Source: JACVRW01 sp963771715 (GTDB taxonomy: Bacteria; Actinomycetota; Thermoleophilia; Solirubrobacterales; Thermoleophilaceae). Taken from it: a stretch of 64,000 bases of DNA. This document shows, one piece after another, positions 44,401 to 51,999 of the stretch. Every line of letters starts with the position of its first letter. The stretch's first letter is position 1. Under the pieces are notes generated by a model, which saw only the letters and a program-made list of their open reading frames with translations, was not told the origin of the DNA and searched no databases. The DNA is taken from contig CAVYUQ010000023.1 of NCBI GenBank assembly GCA_963771715.1, positions 124,001-188,000 on the forward strand. The letters run 5' to 3'. The translations under genes were made by a program, and so were the position numbers.

Positions 44401-45945
44401 GATCGCCGGGTTCGTGACCTGCGCGAACAGCTGCTTGAAGTAGGAGAACAGCGGCGGGCGCATGTCGGAGAGGACCGCCAGGGCCGTGTCGTTGCCCATC
44501 GAGCCGGTCGGCTCGATCGCGTCCCGCGCCATCGGGACCAGCGTCACCCGCAGGTCCTCCTCGCTCCAGCCGAAGGCGAGCTGCTTTGCGCGAAGCGGCT
44601 CCACGCGCGGCACGCGCGGTGTCTTCTCGGGCAGGTCCTCGATGTGCACCACGCGCTCGGCGAGCCAGCGCCCGTATGGCCGCCTCTGGGCGAGCTCGAG
44701 CTTGATCTCGCCGTCCGGCACTACCTGGTCGCTCTCGAGGTCGACGAGGAAGAGCTTGCCGGGCAGCAGGCGGCCCTTGGACGCGATCTCCTCGGCCGGC
44801 ACCTCGAGCACGCCCGTCTCGGATGCGAAGACCACCCAGCCGTCCCGGGTCACGAGCCAGCGGCCGGGGCGCAGGCCGTTGCGGTCGAGCGTGGCGCCGA
44901 TCACGCGGCCGTCGCTGAAGGCCACGGCCGCTGGGCCGTCCCACGGCTCCACGAGCGAGGAGTGGTACGCGTAGAAGTCGCGCACCTCCTGCGGCAGCTC
45001 GGGCCGGCCGCGGTGCGCCTCGGGGATCAGCATCGAGATCGCGTGCTCGGGCGAGCGGCCGCCGAGCACGAGCAGCTCCATCAGGCCGTCGAGTGAGGCC
45101 GAGTCGGAGATGTCGTCGCGCAGCAGCGGGTGGATCTTGTCGATGTCGTCCCCGAACAGCGGCGAGGCGAGCTGGAGCTCGCGGGCGCGCATCCAGTTGC
45201 GGTTGCCGCGCAGCGTGTTGATCTCGCCGTTGTGGGCGAGCATGCGGTACGGGTGGGCGAGCTCCCAGCTCGGGAAGGTGTTCGTGGAGAAGCGCGAGTG
45301 CACGAGCGCCAGGCGGCTCACGACGCGCTCGTCGCGCAGGTCCGGGAAGTAGCGCGGCAGCTGCGGCGCGGTGAGCATCCCCTTGAGGACCATGGTGCGG
45401 CTGGAGAAGCTCGGGATCGCGAGATCGTCGAGGTCCTCGTGCTCGACGGCCCGGCGGATCACGTAGAGCTTGCGCTCGAAGGCGTCCTGGTCGGGCAGGT
45501 CGTCGGCTGCACCCACGAACAGCTGCGCGATCCGCGGGGCCACCGCGCGTGACGCCGCGCCGCACGCACCCTCGTGGACGGGCACCTCGCGCCAGCCCAG
45601 GACGTGCTGCCCCTCGGCCTCGACGCGGTCCTCGAGAAGGCGCATCGCCTCGGTCGGGTTACCGGATGGCATGAAACAGAGCGCAACTCCATAGCCACCC
45701 GGCTCCGGAAGCTCGAAGCCGGCCTCGGCCCGGAAGAAGGCATCGGGGAGCTGGAACAGGATGCCCGCGCCGTCCCCGGTGTCGGGGTCGGCGCCCTCGG
45801 CTCCGCGGTGCTCGAGGCGCTCGAGCGCGTGCAGCGCCCGGGCCACCACCTCGTGCGAAGCGGGCGCGCGCAGCCGCGCCACGAACGCGACGCCGCATGC
45901 GTCGTGCTCGTAGCTCGGGTCGTACAGGCCACGCGATGCCTGCAG
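41428..45945 (-). CDS. gltB: Glutamate synthase large subunit (GltB), apparent CTG start
   Basis: Makes two glutamates from glutamine and 2-oxoglutarate; about 1505 residues. The class II amidotransferase region begins YDPSYEHDACGVAFVARLR, where the Cys17 of DACG is the nucleophile exposed after propeptide removal. The FMN synthase domain (MSLGALSPEAHETLA, KPGEGGQLPGHKV) and the 3Fe-4S site CHLNTCPVGVA are present, then the GXGXG-type C-terminal domain. The first ATG/GTG/TTG in frame (GTG 45882) would delete the catalytic Cys. An in-frame TGA lies about 18 codons upstream. CTG at 45945, six bases after AGGAGGT, is the best start. Confidence 0.95.
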   Translation of the reverse strand: MQASRGLYDPSYEHDACGVAFVARLRAPASHEVVARALHALERLEHRGAEGADPDTGDGAGILFQLPDAFFRAEAGFELPEPGGYGVALCFMPSGNPTEAMRLLEDRVEAEGQHVLGWREVPVHEGACGAASRAVAPRIAQLFVGAADDLPDQDAFERKLYVIRRAVEHEDLDDLAIPSFSSRTMVLKGMLTAPQLPRYFPDLRDERVVSRLALVHSRFSTNTFPSWELAHPYRMLAHNGEINTLRGNRNWMRARELQLASPLFGDDIDKIHPLLRDDISDSASLDGLMELLVLGGRSPEHAISMLIPEAHRGRPELPQEVRDFYAYHSSLVEPWDGPAAVAFSDGRVIGATLDRNGLRPGRWLVTRDGWVVFASETGVLEVPAEEIASKGRLLPGKLFLVDLESDQVVPDGEIKLELAQRRPYGRWLAERVVHIEDLPEKTPRVPRVEPLRAKQLAFGWSEEDLRVTLVPMARDAIEPTGSMGNDTALAVLSDMRPPLFSYFKQLFAQVTNPAIDPIRESIVMSLEAVIGPEINLLGETPDHCHQLVMPQPLLRSTELEKLRQVDHSVFEARTIDMTWPAAQGALGMEQRLEEICDEASELIERGVNIIVLSDRNLGAERVPMPAMLATAAVHNHLVREGTRLQSGLIVETGQAKEIHHVACLIGYGAAAVNPYVMFESLYALHREGRLPEGMPPDEAVSRTIKAVGKGLLKILSKMGISTVRSYTGAQIFEAVGLERELVDRHFTGTASRVGGVGINVLAWECLDRHARAYPAASSELLPPGGIYAWRRDGEFHGWNPETIATLQQAAREEGGADAYERFATYVNEVAVPKSSLRGLLRFREAPEPVPLDEVQPAVEIVKRFKSGGMSLGALSPEAHETLAAGMNRLGGKSNTGEGGEDPARFGDDRRSSIKQVASGRFGVTVHYLVNADELQIKVAQGAKPGEGGQLPGHKVDRYIARLRHSTPGVGLISPPPHHDIYSIEDLKQLIYDLRCANPRARISVKLVSEVGVGTVAAGVAKANADHVVIAGHDGGTGASPQASIQHAGIPWEIGIAETQQTLLRNDLRSRILVEADGQMRTGRDVVVAAILGADEYGFSTAPLIALGCVMMRVCHLNTCPVGVATQDPELRARFDGQPEHVVNYLFMVAEEARRIMARLGVRSIEELIGRTELLQTNDAVEHWKAQGIDLSPLLSVPDNVEPDAPRRCVRRPDPVLYDSIDVDLLQLCRPAIEDGRPVRLERRIENKNRAVGGLLSGEIARVHGENGLPDGSVEVRLTGSAGQSFGAWLARGVELVLHGDANDYCGKGLSGGTIVVRPPADATFAAEHNVIVGNTVLYGATSGRAFFRGLAGERFAVRNSGAITVVEGVGDHGCEYMTGGRVLVLGPTGLNFAAGMSGGIAYVHDADGGFRARCNTELVGFDAISPDESDELRGWVEEHRERTGSPVAARLLDDWHTALNKIVKVMPHDYKRALAEQLAAEGEAEVAAAAAGPAATPGYAAGGAI

Positions 45946-46008
45946 TGGGTTACCTCCTGTTTGCGTGGCCTGCTCGGCTCAGGCGCACGACGCGGGAACG
46001 AACGCGAA

Positions 46009-46014
46009 ACTATA
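46009..46014 (-). promoter_or_regulatory. -10 hexamer TATAGT for gltBD
   Basis: TATAGT on the minus strand lies about 60 bases before the gltB start, leaving a normal leader with an AGGAGGT ribosome-binding site. It overlaps TATAGA on the plus strand just before parA, so gltBD and parA may have overlapping divergent promoters. Confidence 0.45.
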
Positions 46015-46019
46015 GAGCT

Positions 46020-46817
46020 ATGGCGATGCTCCCAACGGCCCAAACGATCACCGTGCTGTCCCAAAAGGGCGGGACCGGCAAGACCACGACGGTCCGCACC
46101 CTGGCGGACACCTTCCGCCGCCTGGGCCTCGAGGTCCTGGTCGCCGATCTGGACCCTCAGGGAAACCTCTCCGACTACTACGACGTGCCCGCCGACGCAT
46201 CACCGACGGTGGCCGAGGTGCTCACCGGATCCGCGAAGGCGGCGGACGCAATCCACGACGGCGTCCTTCCGGCGAACCTCGGGCTGGCCGAGGCGGAGCT
46301 GATCCTCGCGGGCAAGATGGGCCGCGAGCTCACGCTCAAGCGCGCGCTGCGCGACCTGCGCCGCCGCTACGACCTGATCGTGATCGACTGCCCGCCCGCG
46401 CTCGGCCTGCTCACGGTCAACGCGCTCGTGGCCGCCGACTACGCGCTGATCTCCACTGAGGCGGAGTACTTCTCGCTTCAGGGAGTGGAGCAGGCGCTCG
46501 AGGTGATCGAGCTGGCGAAGGAATCGCTGCACCCGGACCTGGAGTGGATCGGGGTGGTGCTGAACATCGCCGACATGCGGCTGGTGCACGCGCGCGAGGC
46601 ACAAACCCAGCTGAAGGAGCGCTTCGGCGAGAAGGTCTTCGACACGGTGGTGCGGCGCAGCGTGCGCTACGCGGAGTCGGCCGAGCGCGGCGTATCGATC
46701 CTCGACTACGCCCCCGACCTAGGCAACGACTACCTGACGCTGGCCGGCGAGGTTCTCGAGCGCCTCGGCGGCTTCGAGGATGCGCGCGAGCGGCTCGGCA
46801 CGTTGACGCCTGCGTGA
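46020..46817 (+). CDS. ParA/Soj-family ATPase
   Basis: Deviant Walker ATPase of 265 residues. The P-loop QKGGTGKTTT (16-23) carries the signature lysine; LVADLDPQGNLSDYY and LIVIDCPPALGLLTVNAL are the A' and B motifs. Members move DNA, chemoreceptors or carboxysomes, usually with a ParB-like partner. None is adjacent here, so it may be an orphan positioning ATPase or work with a distant partner. Start ATG 46020, with a second ATG at 46026. It is divergent from gltB; its 3' end overlaps the AbiEi-like gene by 88 bases. Confidence 0.9.
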   Translation: MAMLPTAQTITVLSQKGGTGKTTTVRTLADTFRRLGLEVLVADLDPQGNLSDYYDVPADASPTVAEVLTGSAKAADAIHDGVLPANLGLAEAELILAGKMGRELTLKRALRDLRRRYDLIVIDCPPALGLLTVNALVAADYALISTEAEYFSLQGVEQALEVIELAKESLHPDLEWIGVVLNIADMRLVHAREAQTQLKERFGEKVFDTVVRRSVRYAESAERGVSILDYAPDLGNDYLTLAGEVLERLGGFEDARERLGTLTPA

Positions 46818-47683
46818 GCGAGGTCGTCGAGCACGGCGTGCTCGTCGTCCAGCGCGTCATCGGTGAGGCGCATCGTCCGAAAACCCGCCTTCCATAGGCG
46901 CCGGTCCCGCAGGCGATCGGCGTTGAAGGTGGAGCGCGTCTTGTGCGCAGCAAAGCCGTCGAGTTCTACGACGAGGCCCGCGGGCGTCCATACGAAGTCG
47001 GCCTCGTAGCCCTCGATCCAGACGCCGCTCTGTGGCTCTTCGACGCCGTGCCGCTCCAAGAACCTCAAGAACCGCTGTTCCAGCACCGACCGCGTCCGGT
47101 GCCTGCGCGCCCCCACCGCCGCCATCAGCTTCGCGCTTCTGCGGCCCGGGTTGTTGTCAACGACGGCATCAAGGGCGGTCAGGTCGAAGCGGTTCAGGTA
47201 CTCCGCCTCCGAGATCACTCTCCTCAATGCCTGTCTTTCGAGGACGTCGGCGAGGTCGAGGAGGGTCCGGGCCACCGTGGTCACCGGGATGCCGTCTCTC
47301 GCGGTGACCTCGTCCGGCTGCAGCCGGCTCGATCTGTGAACGCGGATCCCGGCCCGCTTGCGCCCGTTCTGGGACGGAACGATCACGTCGATGTACGCCG
47401 AATTGCTCTGACGAAGATCCCACAGAGCGGCGGCGTTTCGATGCGACAGCGCCGCCCCCGGGCCACACGCCATCACGGCCGCCAACCAGCGCCCCTCCCG
47501 CCTCAACCGATCGTGGCCAAGTGCGTAAACGCCGCGATGCAACCGAATCAATCGACCCGCACGAACCCACTGCGCGATCCCGTTTGCCCCGAGCCCCAGC
47601 GTGGCCAGCTGATCGCGCGTTACCACACCCCATTGCCGCGCGGCGAGGCCTCGAAGCTCGGGTAAGTCGATTTGTGTACCCAC
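46730..47683 (-). CDS. AbiEi-antitoxin-like N-terminus with DUF559/Vsr-like endonuclease fold
   Basis: About 317 residues. The N-terminal helix-turn-helix (LAARQWGVVTRDQLATLGL, IAQWVRAGRLIRLHRGVYAL) resembles the AbiEi antitoxin domain. A middle domain has LSHRNAAALWDL and GIPVTTVARTLLDLADVL. The C-terminal domain (ADFVWTPAGLVVELDGF, then DRLRDRRLWKAGFRTMRLTD) looks like the DUF559 branch of the PD-(D/E)xK fold. No AbiEii toxin is adjacent. Start GTG 47683 is inferred; it lies within a large inverted repeat. This architecture is common and multi-copy in actinobacteria and its role is unsettled. Confidence 0.75.
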   Translation of the reverse strand: MGTQIDLPELRGLAARQWGVVTRDQLATLGLGANGIAQWVRAGRLIRLHRGVYALGHDRLRREGRWLAAVMACGPGAALSHRNAAALWDLRQSNSAYIDVIVPSQNGRKRAGIRVHRSSRLQPDEVTARDGIPVTTVARTLLDLADVLERQALRRVISEAEYLNRFDLTALDAVVDNNPGRRSAKLMAAVGARRHRTRSVLEQRFLRFLERHGVEEPQSGVWIEGYEADFVWTPAGLVVELDGFAAHKTRSTFNADRLRDRRLWKAGFRTMRLTDDALDDEHAVLDDLAHAGVNVPSRSRASSKPPRRSRTSPASVR

Positions 47684-47702
47684 GTCGGTACATAAATCGA
47701 CT
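47665..47702. promoter_or_regulatory. 16-bp inverted repeat across the AbiEi-like gene start
   Basis: AGTCGATTTGTGTACC (47665-47680) and GGTACATAAATCGACT (47687-47702) are inverted copies with one mismatch and a 6-base spacer. It is AT-richer than its surroundings and covers the proposed start codon. It may be an operator for autoregulation, as AbiEi proteins bind inverted repeats at their own promoter, or an mRNA hairpin. Confidence 0.65.
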
Positions 47703-47761
47703 AGCCCTCGGAATTCGCCCCCCTTCACCGCTGCTGTAAGCGGCGAAACCGCCACAACGGT

Positions 47762-47767
47762 TAGGCT
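47762..47767 (+). promoter_or_regulatory. -10 hexamer TAGGCT, probable leaderless amidase promoter
   Basis: TAGGCT, then eight bases, then the GTG start at 47776; no ribosome-binding site precedes the start. Confidence 0.45.
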
Positions 47768-47775
47768 CGCCACCC

Positions 47776-49203
47776 GTGTCGGAGCTTCTTTTCAAGCCCG
47801 CGACCGAGCTGGCCACGCTCATCCATACGGGTCAGATCAGCTCGGCCGAGCTGGTCGGCGCTGCGCTCGAGCGGATCGAGGCGCTTCAGCCGACCATCAA
47901 CGCCTTCACCCACGTCGACGCCGAGGGCGCCATCGCGGCCGCGGAGGGCATCAGCGCCGACGATCCGCGCCCGTTCGCCGGCGTTCCGATCGCGATCAAG
48001 GACACCGCGCCGGTCGCGGGGATGCCCTACACGATGGCCTCGGACATCTTCGGCGACTTCGTTCCCGGTCACGACGCCTTCTTCGTGCGGCGGATTCGCG
48101 AGGCCGGCTTCGTGATCGTCGGCAAGACCAGCATGTCTGAGTTCGGGATCCTTCCGGTCTCGGAGCCGCGGCGCTTCGGGCCGGTCCGGAACCCGTGGGA
48201 CACCGGCCACACCCCGGGCGGCTCGAGCGGCGGGGCCGGCGCCGCCGTGGCGGCCGGCATGCTGCCGCTCGCCCACGCCGCCGACGGCGGCGGCTCGATC
48301 CGGATCCCGGCGTCGTGCTGCGGGCTCGTGGGGCTGAAGGCCACCCGCGGGCGCATCTCACGCGGCCCCGACCTCGGCGATGACTTCCTCGTCCAGGACG
48401 GGGTCCTGACCAGAACCGTCGCGGACACTGCCTCGATGCTCGACATCCTCGCCGGCTACGAGGTCGGCGACGCGACCTGGGCCCCACCCCCTTCAGAGCC
48501 ATTCGCCTCGGCGGCCGCACGCGACCCCGGCCGGCTGCGCATCGGCTACACCACCGCGGCGCCGATCGAGGCCCCGCTCGACCCACTCTGCGAGCAAGCC
48601 GTCCACGACGCAGCGCAGCTGCTCACCGAGCTCGGCCACGACGTCGAGGAGGTGGCGGCCCCCTGGGGCCCCGAGCAGGACCTGTTCCACGTCTTCACGA
48701 TCGCCTTCGGAACGCCGATCTCGATGGGCATCCACTTCGGCGGCCTCCTCACCGGCCGCGAGCCGGCGCCGGAGCTCGTGGAGCCGCTCACGTGGCTGTT
48801 CTGGGAGGGCGTCCGCGATCGCAGCGCCCTCGACTACCTGCTCGCGCGCACACAGCTCACCGCGATCTCCCGCGGGATCATCGCCCTCTGGGAGAGCTAC
48901 GACGTGGTCCTCACCCCCGGCCTCGCCGAGCGCCCGGTCCCGATCGGCGAGATCGACGCGTGCAGTGACGATCCGTGGGAGGACTTCGGGCGCTCCGGGC
49001 GCTTCACCCCGTACACCGCGCTCTTCAACGTGAGCGGCCAGCCCGCGATCTCGGTGCCGCTCTTCCACGGCGACGACGGGCTGCCGACCTCGATCCAGCT
49101 CGCGGGCCGGCCCGCCGACGAGGCCACGCTGCTCTCGCTCGCGGCGCAACTCGAGGCCGCCCGCCCCTGGGCCGATCGCCGGCCCGAGCTGGCGACCGCC
49201 TAG
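47776..49203 (+). CDS. Amidase signature family hydrolase
   Basis: Hydrolyses a carboxamide through a Ser-cisSer-Lys triad, 475 residues. Lys75 (PIAIKDTAP), the cis-Ser in TPGGSSGGAG (Ser151) and the nucleophile Ser174 (DGGGSIRIPAS) are all present. It resembles GatA, but without gatB or gatC nearby and with a C-terminal half closer to stand-alone amidases. Start GTG 47776 (MSELLFKPATELATLIHTGQ). No signal peptide. Substrate unknown. Confidence 0.92.
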   Translation: MSELLFKPATELATLIHTGQISSAELVGAALERIEALQPTINAFTHVDAEGAIAAAEGISADDPRPFAGVPIAIKDTAPVAGMPYTMASDIFGDFVPGHDAFFVRRIREAGFVIVGKTSMSEFGILPVSEPRRFGPVRNPWDTGHTPGGSSGGAGAAVAAGMLPLAHAADGGGSIRIPASCCGLVGLKATRGRISRGPDLGDDFLVQDGVLTRTVADTASMLDILAGYEVGDATWAPPPSEPFASAAARDPGRLRIGYTTAAPIEAPLDPLCEQAVHDAAQLLTELGHDVEEVAAPWGPEQDLFHVFTIAFGTPISMGIHFGGLLTGREPAPELVEPLTWLFWEGVRDRSALDYLLARTQLTAISRGIIALWESYDVVLTPGLAERPVPIGEIDACSDDPWEDFGRSGRFTPYTALFNVSGQPAISVPLFHGDDGLPTSIQLAGRPADEATLLSLAAQLEAARPWADRRPELATA

Positions 49204-49239
49204 CGCCCGGAACCGGCGCGCCGACCTGGTCTGCTCCTC

Positions 49240-49245
49240 TATGGT
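49240..49245 (+). promoter_or_regulatory. -10 hexamer TATGGT, probable leaderless phosphatase promoter
   Basis: TATGGT, eight bases, then ATG 49254; no ribosome-binding site precedes the start. It stands in the 50-base gap after the amidase gene. Confidence 0.4.
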
Positions 49246-49253
49246 GGCCGCCG

Positions 49254-50720
49254 ATGCGGTGGGGAGCGGTCGTTGGAATGATCCTTGCGGCAGCGCTGGC
49301 TGCCGCGCCGGCGCAGGCGCGTGTCGTGCGCCCGATCGTGTATGCGGTCGTGATCGACGGCCTCGACGGCGACCGCGTGGACGAGGGGAAGGCGCCCTTC
49401 ATCACCTCCCTGCTCGCGGAGCGCGCGACCTACTACCGCGAGTCGCGCTCGGTGATGATCGCCGAGACCAACCCCAACCACCTGGCGATGATGACCGGCG
49501 CATATGGCGACGCCTCGGGCATCCCGGGCAACAAGTTCGCACTCTACGCGCCGCTCGAGAACGAGGACTCCTGCCAGGCGACCGGTCCCGTCGACGAGAC
49601 CAAGCCCCCGAGCGTGACCAGCGGGGAGAACGCCAACTGCCCGCTCGCCGAGACGGTCTTCGAGGCCATCAAGCGCCAGGGCAACCCCGACGGCCTCCTC
49701 ACGGCTGGGATATTCGGCAAGCCGAAGCTCGGGCGCATCTTTGCCGACGGAACCGTCGACCACCTGTGGGCACCGTGCTCGTCAGGGGCCGACGACGACT
49801 CCTACTGCGGGCAGGTGCCGATCAACCCCGCAACCGGCTACGCGATCGACGACAAGACCGTGATGGACGAGGTCGTCCGCACGATCCGGGAGGGCGTGGG
49901 CCCGGCGGCGCGCCGGCCCGACTTCACGTTCGTGAACCTGCACCAGGTCGATAGCGCCGGGCACGGCTTCGGCACCGGACCGGCCTACGACGCCGCCATC
50001 GCACAGGCCGACGACCAGATCGAGCGCCTCGTCGGCGAGCTGCGCGCGCGTGGCGAATGGGAGCGGACGGTGCTGGTGCTGCTGTCCGACCACTCGATGG
50101 ACACGACGCTCAAGAAGACCAACCTGACCAGCGCTTTCGAGAGCGCCGGGGTGGCGAGCGACGACTTCGTGGTCGTGCAGGACGGGAGCGTCGACACGGT
50201 CTACCTGGCGAACCGCCGCTCCGAGGGGCGCTTCGAGCTGCTGCGGCGGATGCGCGAGCGCGCGCTCGCCACCGACGGCGTGAGCGAGGCCCTCTACCGC
50301 GAGCCGAACCCGGCCGATGGCGGAACCGCGTTCACGCTGGCTGGAGCGCACCCCGGTTGGCGCCTGGCGGGGCCGCGAAGCGGCGATCTCGTCGTGACCC
50401 ACGACCCGGGTGGCGCCTTCTCCGATCCCGGCGTATTCGACAACCCGATCGTCGGCAACCACGGCGGTCCGCAGACGCGCGACAACTTCTTCGCAGTGAT
50501 CGGCGGCGGCAAGCTCGTCCGGTCGCAGTCGCTAGCGGGGAGCAGGGACGCCATGTTCGACGACACGCTCGCGAACCCCGGCCAGGCGGAGAACGTGGAC
50601 GTCGCTCCGACGGTGATGGGCCTCTTCGGCCTCCAACCCCCGCGCGACAACTCGGGCCGCTTCCTCTCCGAGGCGTTTCACCTGGGCAGCGTTCCCGGCG
50701 GGGGCCGCCCGCGCCGCTAG
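49254..50720 (+). CDS. Secreted alkaline-phosphatase-superfamily phosphodiesterase/phosphatase
   Basis: Exported two-metal phosphoesterase, 488 residues. Signal peptide: MRWGAVVGMILAAALAAAPAQA. Metal and nucleophile motifs: VVIDGLDGD (Asp35), MIAETNPNHLAMMTG (probable nucleophile Thr72), HQVDSAGHGFG, LLSDHSMDTT and GNHGGPQTRDNFF. The TNPNH motif is closest to nucleotide pyrophosphatase/phosphodiesterases. Cysteine pairs in the secreted part may form disulfides. Its stop overlaps the convergent Nudix gene by 4 bases. A role in scavenging extracellular phosphate is plausible. Confidence 0.9.
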   Translation: MRWGAVVGMILAAALAAAPAQARVVRPIVYAVVIDGLDGDRVDEGKAPFITSLLAERATYYRESRSVMIAETNPNHLAMMTGAYGDASGIPGNKFALYAPLENEDSCQATGPVDETKPPSVTSGENANCPLAETVFEAIKRQGNPDGLLTAGIFGKPKLGRIFADGTVDHLWAPCSSGADDDSYCGQVPINPATGYAIDDKTVMDEVVRTIREGVGPAARRPDFTFVNLHQVDSAGHGFGTGPAYDAAIAQADDQIERLVGELRARGEWERTVLVLLSDHSMDTTLKKTNLTSAFESAGVASDDFVVVQDGSVDTVYLANRRSEGRFELLRRMRERALATDGVSEALYREPNPADGGTAFTLAGAHPGWRLAGPRSGDLVVTHDPGGAFSDPGVFDNPIVGNHGGPQTRDNFFAVIGGGKLVRSQSLAGSRDAMFDDTLANPGQAENVDVAPTVMGLFGLQPPRDNSGRFLSEAFHLGSVPGGGRPRR

Positions 50721-51118
50721 CGCATGAACTGCGGCCCCAAGGACCTCATGACGTCCCGGTCCCGGTCATATGTGAGCAGCCGCAGCGCCTCGCCGGGCGT
50801 GACCCAGCGCAGCTGGTCCGTCTCGTCGTTGGGCACGAACGAACCCTCGTGCTCGACGTCCATCAGCCAGTAGCGCACGACCTTCTGGCGGCCGGCCACG
50901 TTGTAGGTCGTCGCGGGTAGCTCGCGGACAAGGACGCCGCGCACACCGGTCTCCTCCTCCACCTCGCGCACGGCCGCCTGCTCGAAGGACTCGCCCGAGT
51001 CGAGCTTGCCCTTGGGGAGCGTCCAGTCGTCGTAGCGGGGCCGGTGGACGACCGCGACCTGACCGTCACGCATCACGACCCCGCCGGCCGCCTCGATCCG
51101 ATCGCTCACGGAGGTCAC
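50717..51118 (-). CDS. Nudix hydrolase
   Basis: 133 residues with a complete Nudix box at 37-59 (Gx5Ex7REUxEExGU: Gly37, Glu43, Arg51-Glu52, Glu55-Glu56). Small Nudix proteins of this type cleave damaged nucleotides, dinucleoside polyphosphates or diphosphoinositol-like compounds; KVVRYWLMDVE and EGSFVPNDETDQLRWV recall the diadenosine polyphosphate (MutT/Ap4A) type. GTG start at 51118, 12 bases after thrB, so it may be the last gene of the lysA-hom-thrCB unit. Confidence 0.93.
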   Translation of the reverse strand: MTSVSDRIEAAGGVVMRDGQVAVVHRPRYDDWTLPKGKLDSGESFEQAAVREVEEETGVRGVLVRELPATTYNVAGRQKVVRYWLMDVEHEGSFVPNDETDQLRWVTPGEALRLLTYDRDRDVMRSLGPQFMR

Positions 51119-51130
51119 GCTATCGACGGC

Positions 51131-51989
51131 TCAGAGCTCGCGCACGTCGGCGCCGCCTGGCGAGAAGGTCACGCGGCGGACCTCGCAGTCGGGCGCCTCC
51201 GTCCTCAGGCGCTCGACCAGGCCGCCGGTCTGCTGCCAGTGGCACCAGAACAGCACGGTGGGGCCCGCGCCGGAGATCGTCGCTCCCACCGCGCCGAGCT
51301 CCTCCGCGCGCTCCAGCAGCTCCATCGAGCGCGGGTAGAGCGAGCGGCGGCGGGGCTGGTGCACGATGGTCGCGCAGGCCGCGGCCGATCAGGCTGAAGT
51401 CGTCCTTCGCGAGGCCGAGCACCAGCAGCGCCGCGTGTCCGACGTTGTGCACGGCTTCGGGCAGCGGGACCTCGGCCGGCATCGCCGCGCGCGCCTCGGC
51501 GGTCGGCACCTCGTGGTCGGGGATCGCCACCACGGCCTCGAGGCCGGGCGGCGGGTCGAAACGCACCGGCTCCTCGCCCGGACCGGGGCAGATCACGAAG
51601 CCGCCGTGGAGCGCCGCGGCCACGTTGTCCGGGTGGCCCTCCAGCTCCACGGCGAGCTCGAAGAGCGCCGCGTCGAGCTCGTACATGTGGTCGGCCGCGG
51701 TGAGCCCCGCCACGATCGCCGCCGCGCTCGAGCCGAGCCCGGCGGCGGCCGGGATCTCCGAGCGGATCTGGAAGGTCACGCCGTCCGCGGAGTGCAGACG
51801 CTCGAACGCCTGCACGCAGAGGTTGCTGCGGTCGGTCGGGACGCCGGGAACGTCGGAGTGCACGAAGAACTCGCCGGTCTCCTCCACCTCGAGCTCCAGG
51901 TTGAGCGACAGCGCCGCCGCCAGAACGTCGTACCCGGGGCCGAGGTTCGCCGACGACGCCGGCGCGCGAACGAGGCGGCGCCGCTTCAC
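51131..51989 (-). CDS. thrB: Homoserine kinase (frame break near 51368)
   Basis: Phosphorylates homoserine on the way to threonine; GHMP kinase fold, about 285 residues. N-terminal RAPASSANLGPGYDVLAAAL and the ATP loop EIPAAAGLGSSAAAIVAGL lie in one frame with EGHPDNVAAALHGGF. After one extra base near 51368 the C-terminus continues VHQPRRRSLYPRSMELLERA and ATISGAGPTVLFW. All conserved GHMP motifs are present across the break. Start ATG 51989, 10 bases after the thrC stop. Confidence 0.94.
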
Positions 51990-51999
51990 CGCGCGCGCC

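Noticed and set aside
46730..47683. A complete type IV toxin-antitoxin pair (AbiEi/AbiEii)
   Set aside because: Only the AbiEi-like domain is present, fused to a nuclease-like domain; no nucleotidyltransferase toxin gene is adjacent.
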